NCBI RefSeq assembly: GCF_026283965.1
Contig: NZ_JAPDPD010000001.1
Coordinates: forward strand, 434,001-498,000
Reading direction: 5' to 3'
Length of the DNA: 64,000 nucleotides
Source: Dyella subtropica
GTDB lineage: Bacteria; Pseudomonadota; Gammaproteobacteria; Xanthomonadales; Rhodanobacteraceae
Shown here: positions 59,383 through 64,000 of the stretch, piece after piece
How the letters are laid out: each line of letters starts with the position of its first letter
How positions within the stretch are numbered: position 1 is the first letter of the stretch
Notes under the pieces: generated by a model
Seen by the model: the letters and a program-made list of their open reading frames with translations, nothing else
Databases searched by the model: none
Told to the model about the DNA's origin: nothing
Position numbers and translations under genes: made by a program

Positions 59383-60255
59383 ATGAAGCTTCGACTTTTT
59401 GCGGTACTCGGCGCCGCTTCCATGTTGCTCGCGCCTTTGGCGCAGGCGGAGGATGCGAGCTGGACCCAGGCCCAGCAGCCATTCCGTATCTACGGCAACA
59501 CCTGGTATGTCGGTACCCATGGCCTCAGCGCCATTCTGATCACCTCGCCGCAAGGCCACGTGCTGATCGACGGCACGCTGCCCGGCAACGCCAAGCTGAT
59601 CGAAGCCAACATCGAAGCGCTTGGCTTCCACATGAAAGACATCAAGCTGATCCTCAACTCGCACGCCCACTCCGATCACGCCGGCGCTATTGCCACGCTG
59701 GCGGAGGCGAGCGGGGCGCAGGTGAGTGCGAGCCAGGCGGGCGCTAAGGCATTGATGGCGGGCGGCGACGACCCCGAAGATCCGCAGTACGGTGAAACGG
59801 CGCATTATCCGCCGATTGCCCGTGTTGGCGTGGTGGCCGATGGCGGTAGCGCCCGGGTCGGCAATATCGAAGTGCAGGCGCATTACACCCCGGGCCACAC
59901 ACCAGGTAGCACCAGCTGGACCTGGCGCTCCTGCGAGGAGAACCGTTGCCTCAATATGGTCTATGCCGACAGCGTCACGGCCCTTGGCAACAAGGACTAT
60001 CGTCTCCGCGATCTCAAGCACCCGAATCGTGAGCCTGAATTCCGCCACACGTTCGATATCGTTGCCGGACTGCAGTGCGACATTTTGATGACGCCGCATC
60101 CCGATGCCAGCGATTTCCTGGAGAAGGTGGCGCTACGCGATCAGGGCAAGCTGCCCAATCCGCTGGTGGACACGAAGGCGTGCAAAACCTATGCGGACGC
60201 TGCGCGCGTTAGGTTCGACAGCAAAGTACAGGAGGAGTTGAAGCGCACACACTGA
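59383..60255 (+). CDS. Subclass B3 metallo-beta-lactamase (290 aa)
   Basis: A secreted zinc hydrolase. The signal peptide ends at AQA (about residue 22). Zinc ligands follow the B3 plan: HAHSDH (His94, His96, Asp98, His99), His172 in TPGHTPGSTSWTW and His239 in TPHPDAS. ADSVTALGNKDYRL agrees with the B3 serine that replaces the usual Cys ligand. It has AAGGA 9 bp before the ATG. Codon use matches its neighbours, so it looks like an intrinsic chromosomal enzyme. 59138-59382 is otherwise empty. Confidence 0.92.
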   Translation: MKLRLFAVLGAASMLLAPLAQAEDASWTQAQQPFRIYGNTWYVGTHGLSAILITSPQGHVLIDGTLPGNAKLIEANIEALGFHMKDIKLILNSHAHSDHAGAIATLAEASGAQVSASQAGAKALMAGGDDPEDPQYGETAHYPPIARVGVVADGGSARVGNIEVQAHYTPGHTPGSTSWTWRSCEENRCLNMVYADSVTALGNKDYRLRDLKHPNREPEFRHTFDIVAGLQCDILMTPHPDASDFLEKVALRDQGKLPNPLVDTKACKTYADAARVRFDSKVQEELKRTH

Positions 60256-60270
60256 GTGTGCGCAGTTTGA

Positions 60271-61203
60271 TCAACCGCCCTCACGATCCAGCCATACCTC
60301 CAGCCCTTGGGCATTCAATTCGACATCCATACCCAGGATATCGAGCAGTGCCTTGCGATCGTCGTTCCAGCCGTGGGCGGCGGCGCGCTCGGCATAGAGA
60401 TCGGTAAGCGCATCTTTCAGCCAGTGGTGGCGGTTGGATTTTCGCTTGGCGCTAAGGGCCAGTTTCGTCATCGCGTCGATCTGGCCATGCAGATCGTCGG
60501 CCAATCTTTCCACATCCTGCACCCGGTCGTAGTGGGTGAGGTACATCGCGTCTGGCTTGAGTGCGATCAGGCGACGAATGGAATCGTGCAGTGCGCCGGG
60601 ATCGAATTGCACCGGCGTGCTGGTGGGCAGGATGAAAGGGCCCTTTGCCGTATCGAACTCGCGGTAGGAGAGGCCGAACGTGTCGCCAGTGAAGCAGACG
60701 TTGGCGCGCTCGTCATACATGCTGAGATGGTGCCTGGCATGGCCGGGCGTATCCATGCAGCGCAGCGGGCGGCCTTGCAACTGCACCACGTGACCGTCTG
60801 GAGCTTCCATCACTCGCTCGGCCGGAATGGCCCGCAGGCGACCATAGGTCTGCTCCATCACCGCCTCGCCGTAGACGGCGCTGGCACCGGCCCACAGTTG
60901 TGTCGGGTCGACCATGTGGCGCGCGCCGCGCGGGTGCACCACGGCTTTCGCGTGCGGCAGGTGGGTCATCAGCTCGCCGGCACCACCGGCGTGATCCAGG
61001 TGGACGTGGGTGAGGATGAGCCAGTCCACCTGGGCCGGCTCCAAACCCGCCGCCGCCAACGTGTCGAGCATGCGCGGCACCGCGTGGTTCGTACCGCAGT
61101 CGATGAAGGCGCCGTGCCCGTTCTCGACGATGAGATAAGCAGCGTCGAAGCGCGGCCGCACAAAATCGGTATCGATCGTGTGGATGCCGTGAGTGGAAGT
61201 CAT
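60271..61203 (-). CDS. MBL-fold metallo-hydrolase (310 aa)
   Basis: A cytoplasmic glyoxalase II-like fold: THVHLDHAGGAGELMTHLPH binds the metals, DTPGHARHHLSMYD carries the next His, and FTGDTFG the bridging Asp. The C-terminal 80 residues form a helical extension (DAMTKLALSAKRKSNRHHWL). The substrate is unknown. It converges with the B3 beta-lactamase gene, but the two belong to different branches. Confidence 0.9.
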   Translation of the reverse strand: MTSTHGIHTIDTDFVRPRFDAAYLIVENGHGAFIDCGTNHAVPRMLDTLAAAGLEPAQVDWLILTHVHLDHAGGAGELMTHLPHAKAVVHPRGARHMVDPTQLWAGASAVYGEAVMEQTYGRLRAIPAERVMEAPDGHVVQLQGRPLRCMDTPGHARHHLSMYDERANVCFTGDTFGLSYREFDTAKGPFILPTSTPVQFDPGALHDSIRRLIALKPDAMYLTHYDRVQDVERLADDLHGQIDAMTKLALSAKRKSNRHHWLKDALTDLYAERAAAHGWNDDRKALLDILGMDVELNAQGLEVWLDREGG

Positions 61204-61422
61204 GTCCGTCTCTCCTTGGCTTAAGAGGCGAGGGTAACAAGGCGCATGATCTTGCGCGACGTGCTGGTGACTCAGGTGCCCAATGTGTTGCGTGCGGATC
61301 AGCGCGCTTCATGCATGCCGTCGTTCGCTTGCGGTGAATAGTCAATCTATCTGTGGGCATCTTACGGGCACCGGGCATTCTCTCCATCATGCCCACACCC
61401 CGACACGAAAGAATTCATCGCA

Positions 61423-62298
61423 ATGAACATTCCGCAGGTCTCCCAGCACCATGTCGATGTCAACGGCATCAACGTCTTCTACCGCGAAGCCGGTCCGAAG
61501 GATGCCCCCACCTTGCTGCTGCTCCACGGGTTTCCGTCCGCGTCGCACCAGTACCGCCGGTTGATGGATGCGCTGGGCGATCGCTATCACCTGATCGCGC
61601 CGGACTACCCTGGCTTCGGCCACAGCGACGCCCCCGTGCCCGCTACGCTAGGCGGACCGTTCACCTACAGCTTCGACCGGTTGGCGGATGTGATGGAGGG
61701 CTTCTGTCAGGCACTCGGGCTGGATCGTTTCGTGGCCTATATGTTCGACTTCGGCGCACCGGTGGGCTTTCGATTGGCCGAGCGGCACCCAGAGTGGATC
61801 GAAGGCCTGGTGATCCAGAACGGCAACGCCTACGCGGCAGGTCTTAGTCCGATGGCGCAGGAGTTCACAGCGCTGAAGCCAGGCGTGAAAGGTGCCGAGG
61901 AAGGCGTGCTCAACCTGCTGACGCTGGAGATGACGCGGAGCCAGTACCTCACCGGTGCGGCGAATCCAGCGCTCATCGCGCCCGATGGCTGGACCCTCGA
62001 CCAGCACTTTCTCGACCTGCCCGGACGGGCTCAGATCCAGGTCGATCTCGCGCTGAACTACCACTCCAACGTCGCGTTGTATCCGCAGTGGCAGGCATGG
62101 CTACGCGAGTACCAGCCGCCAGCACTGATCGTGTGGGGCCGCCACGATCCGTTCTTCCCGGAGGCCGGCGCGCAGGCCTATCTGGACGACCTGCCGGAGG
62201 CCGAATTGCATCTGCTGGATACCGGGCACTTCGCGCTCGAAGAATGCCTCCCGGCCATCGCGCCGTTGATTGCCGGTTTTATGGAGCGCACCCGGTAG
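61423..62298 (+). CDS. Alpha/beta hydrolase with Asp nucleophile, dehalogenase-like (291 aa)
   Basis: The oxyanion motif is LLLHGFPSASHQYR. The nucleophile elbow reads AYMFDFGAPVGFRLAE, with Asp in place of Ser, as in haloalkane dehalogenases and epoxide hydrolases. The acid/His part is VWGRHDPFFPEAG ... LDTGHFALEE. The start codon follows a weak upstream signal. It stands alone; the natural substrate is unknown. Confidence 0.9.
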   Translation: MNIPQVSQHHVDVNGINVFYREAGPKDAPTLLLLHGFPSASHQYRRLMDALGDRYHLIAPDYPGFGHSDAPVPATLGGPFTYSFDRLADVMEGFCQALGLDRFVAYMFDFGAPVGFRLAERHPEWIEGLVIQNGNAYAAGLSPMAQEFTALKPGVKGAEEGVLNLLTLEMTRSQYLTGAANPALIAPDGWTLDQHFLDLPGRAQIQVDLALNYHSNVALYPQWQAWLREYQPPALIVWGRHDPFFPEAGAQAYLDDLPEAELHLLDTGHFALEECLPAIAPLIAGFMERTR

Positions 62299-62332
62299 TG
62301 CGATTCGACCGGAGAACTATCGGTCTCCGCAC

Positions 62333-63076
62333 CTATTGAGCATCGTGAAAAATAATGCCCACGGTGTGGCGCTGCCCTGAGTGCAGGCGGCTCACACCGT
62401 GGCGCATGTTGACCCGGTACATGCCACGGCTGCCCTGTACAGGGCGATGATGCACGGCGAACACCACCGCATCGCCCTGGCGCAGCGGCACCAATTCCGG
62501 TCGCGACTGCATGCGCGGTCGCTGCTCGGTCAATACAAACTCCCCGCCGGTGAAATCCCGCCCTGGTTCGGAGAGCAGGATCGCCAGTTGCAGCGGAAAG
62601 ACATGCTCGCCGTACAAATCCTGATGCAGGCAGTTGTAGTCGCCCTCGCCATACTGCAGTAGCAGCGGAGTAGGGCGCTGCTGACCGGCCGCGTGGCAGC
62701 GCGCAATGAAGGCGGCATGGGTATCGGGATAGCGCACGTCGATGCCCATGGCTTCATTCCATCGATTGGCGATGGGCACCAGGCGCGGATATGCCGCCTC
62801 ACGCAAGGCGCCGATCAACGGCGGCAGCGGATAGCGAAAATACTTGTACTCGCCACGACCGAATCCATGCCGGCCCATCACCACGCGACTGCGAAAGGCA
62901 TCGTCGTGCGGATATTGCGCCGCCATTGCCTGGCATTCGGTAGGCGTCAGCAGGGCCGGCAAAAGCGCGCAACCTTGTGCATCCAGCGCCCGCTCGACGC
63001 CGGTCCAATCGTACAGGCTGAACCGGTTGTCGATACTCGTTGCGGTATCGACGATATCCATCATGACTGCACTCAC
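62333..63076 (-). CDS. 2OG-Fe(II) oxygenase coupled to ada (247 aa)
   Basis: A double-stranded beta-helix oxygenase. Fe ligands appear in YNCLHQDLYGEHVFPLQLAI (His-x-Asp) and a distal His (RHTVGIIFHDAQ region); the Arg for 2-oxoglutarate is in the SRGMYRVNMRHGVSRL stretch. The GTG start at 63076 is preceded by AGGAGG at good spacing and overlaps the ada stop (GTGA), so the two are coupled. This suggests an oxidative DNA or RNA demethylase-like role, but the sequence is not AlkB itself. Confidence 0.85.
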   Translation of the reverse strand: MSAVMMDIVDTATSIDNRFSLYDWTGVERALDAQGCALLPALLTPTECQAMAAQYPHDDAFRSRVVMGRHGFGRGEYKYFRYPLPPLIGALREAAYPRLVPIANRWNEAMGIDVRYPDTHAAFIARCHAAGQQRPTPLLLQYGEGDYNCLHQDLYGEHVFPLQLAILLSEPGRDFTGGEFVLTEQRPRMQSRPELVPLRQGDAVVFAVHHRPVQGSRGMYRVNMRHGVSRLHSGQRHTVGIIFHDAQ

Positions 63077-63834
63077 GCCCGCGCCTCCTGGGCCAGCAAC
63101 GCGCGCTTGCGCTCCACGCCCCAGCGATAGCCCGACAGACCGCCGTCGCTGCGTACCACGCGATGGCAGGGAATCAACACAGCCAGCGCATTCGACGCGC
63201 AGGCTTGCGCCACTGCTCGTACGGCCCGTGGCGCACCAATGCGGCGGGCGATCTCTGTGTAACTCGCGGTGGTGCCGGCAGGGATGGCGCGCAAGGCTTC
63301 CCACACCTTTCGCTGGAAGGGTGTGCCGCGCAGGTCGAAGGTCAGGTCTTGTCCATGGCTGTGGGTGGTGATGGCGTGCGCCACTTTTGCGACCTGGGCT
63401 TGCAGGCCTTTCGGTTCCATCTGAAGCGTTGCCTGTGGAAAGCGCTGCTGCAGTTCCTTCGTCAGTAATGCCGCGTCGTCGCCCAAAAGAATCGCGCAGA
63501 TACCCGTCTCACTTTGTGCGACCAATAACTGGCCCAGCGCGTTGGGGGCAATGGTGTAGCGAATGCTTTCCTTGGTGGCGATATCCCGTTCCGGATGGCA
63601 ACGCTTGCACGGCCGGAACCCGGCCCGCTCCGCATCCTCGCGGGTGGCGTGAAAGGCCACATTCTCCGGTCGTGCTGGGCGTGCAGCGCAAGAAGGCCGG
63701 CAGTACACGCCGGTGGTGCGGACCGAATACCAGAAGTTGCCGTCGGCGCTTGCATCGTGTTTCAGAACCTGTGCCCAGCGCGGGTCGGATTGCGTGGCAG
63801 CAGCCAGTGGCATGTGCTTCGTAGACAGATTCAT
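63073..63834 (-). CDS. ada: Ada-type methyl-transfer protein lacking the AraC domain (253 aa)
   Basis: The N-terminal Ada zinc domain is complete: Cys45 and Cys49 (VYCRPSC), Cys76 and Cys79 (PCKRC). The methylguanine transferase domain at the C-terminus has PCHRV (Cys223) and GLSGYRWGVERKRALL. Full Ada is about 350 residues; here the AraC-type helix-turn-helix between the two parts is missing and the linker is only about 12 residues. It can repair both methylphosphotriesters and O6-methylguanine but should not activate genes as E. coli Ada does. The ATG at 63834 has GAGAGG upstream. Confidence 0.93.
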   Translation of the reverse strand: MNLSTKHMPLAAATQSDPRWAQVLKHDASADGNFWYSVRTTGVYCRPSCAARPARPENVAFHATREDAERAGFRPCKRCHPERDIATKESIRYTIAPNALGQLLVAQSETGICAILLGDDAALLTKELQQRFPQATLQMEPKGLQAQVAKVAHAITTHSHGQDLTFDLRGTPFQRKVWEALRAIPAGTTASYTEIARRIGAPRAVRAVAQACASNALAVLIPCHRVVRSDGGLSGYRWGVERKRALLAQEARA

Positions 63835-63948
63835 GGAGTGCCTCTCAGTAGCTTCGCTTGAGGGGCAATCTAGCCATCGCAGGCAAAGTGGGCACTCCGA
63901 TTCTTGCGATGCCAAAGTCAGCTGAAGAGTAGGCGCCACCAATCCGAC

Positions 63949-63999
63949 TTACGCAGCCCGCGGTTCAACCCGGCGCATGATCTCCTTGCGCGTCGGCAG
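63949..63999 (-). CDS. Possible 3' end of a gene cut by the window edge
   Basis: On the minus strand a frame open from the window edge ends LPTRKEIMRRVEPRAA and a TAA at 63949. Sixteen residues cannot identify a product. It would be upstream of ada in the same direction, with 115 bp between. Confidence 0.25.
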   Translation of the reverse strand: MPTRKEIMRRVEPRAA

Positions 64000-64000
64000 T

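Noticed and set aside
59165-59386. A 73-codon ORF between the tRNA-binding protein and the B3 lactamase
   Set aside because: It has no SD or recognisable motif, and it runs into the lactamase signal peptide in another frame.

Overview
The window is about 64 kb of GC-rich chromosome from a gammaproteobacterium. Gene order and protein wording point to the Xanthomonadales, most likely Rhodanobacteraceae (Dyella, Frateuria or Luteibacter-like): ssrA beside smpB-ratA-rnfH, divergent bamE and fur, recN next to hrcA-grpE-dnaK-dnaJ, carAB-greA, and rpsA-ihfB-lapA-lapB leading into O-antigen genes. The genus is an inference; no 16S gene is present.

Layout. 1-4.4 kb: 3' end of fumC, a lipoprotein, and a GntR/YtrA-regulated ABC-2 exporter operon with a visible operator. 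4.6-9.5 kb: an atypical SDR, a LysM/TPR lipoprotein, a membrane Ser/Thr kinase with an FHA partner, and small ORFs. 9.5-11.2 kb: an AT-rich DUF3800 gene lying against the 3' end of tmRNA. 11.3-14.4 kb: GNAT, smpB, ratA, rnfH, bamE, fur. 14.4-19 kb: a candidate structured sRNA, a MASE1 histidine kinase with its LuxR-type response regulator, and recN. 19-25.5 kb: hrcA-grpE-dnaK-dnaJ, with a frameshifted four-helix-bundle gene between dnaK and dnaJ, then dapB. 25.5-27 kb: a Mn-type (yybP-ykoY) riboswitch and a CaCA-family antiporter. 27-31 kb: a tight minus-strand operon of a radical SAM enzyme, an Lgt-like protein, a TPR protein and a small membrane protein, with a 2OG oxygenase upstream. 31-36.5 kb: carA-carB-greA and bL36. 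36.5-40.1 kb: LysR regulator, fadH, acyl-CoA-binding protein. 40.2-48.6 kb: cmk, rpsA, ihfB, lapAB, then surface-polysaccharide genes ending in galU. 48.8-57.3 kb: a bacterial alpha-2-macroglobulin and PBP1C. 57.4-64 kb: a FAD oxidoreductase, a tRNA-binding-domain protein, a B3 metallo-beta-lactamase, an MBL hydrolase, an alpha/beta hydrolase, a 2OG oxygenase and an Ada protein lacking its AraC domain.

Most genes are core housekeeping: trans-translation, heat shock, pyrimidine/arginine precursors, translation, envelope assembly. The least explained content is between genes. Three copies of a 270-300 bp element (11781-12078 inverted, 17035-17309, 30962-31229) share a conserved core and the same nested-stem plan. 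Their long outer and inner stems differ in sequence between copies yet pair perfectly or nearly so within each copy. This is the strongest candidate for an undescribed element. The second is the radical SAM/Lgt-like operon at 26863-30131, which could be a lipid-modification system.

No tRNA, rRNA, CRISPR array, intact insertion sequence or prophage was seen. All family assignments come from reading the sequence and recalling family motifs; no database search was run.
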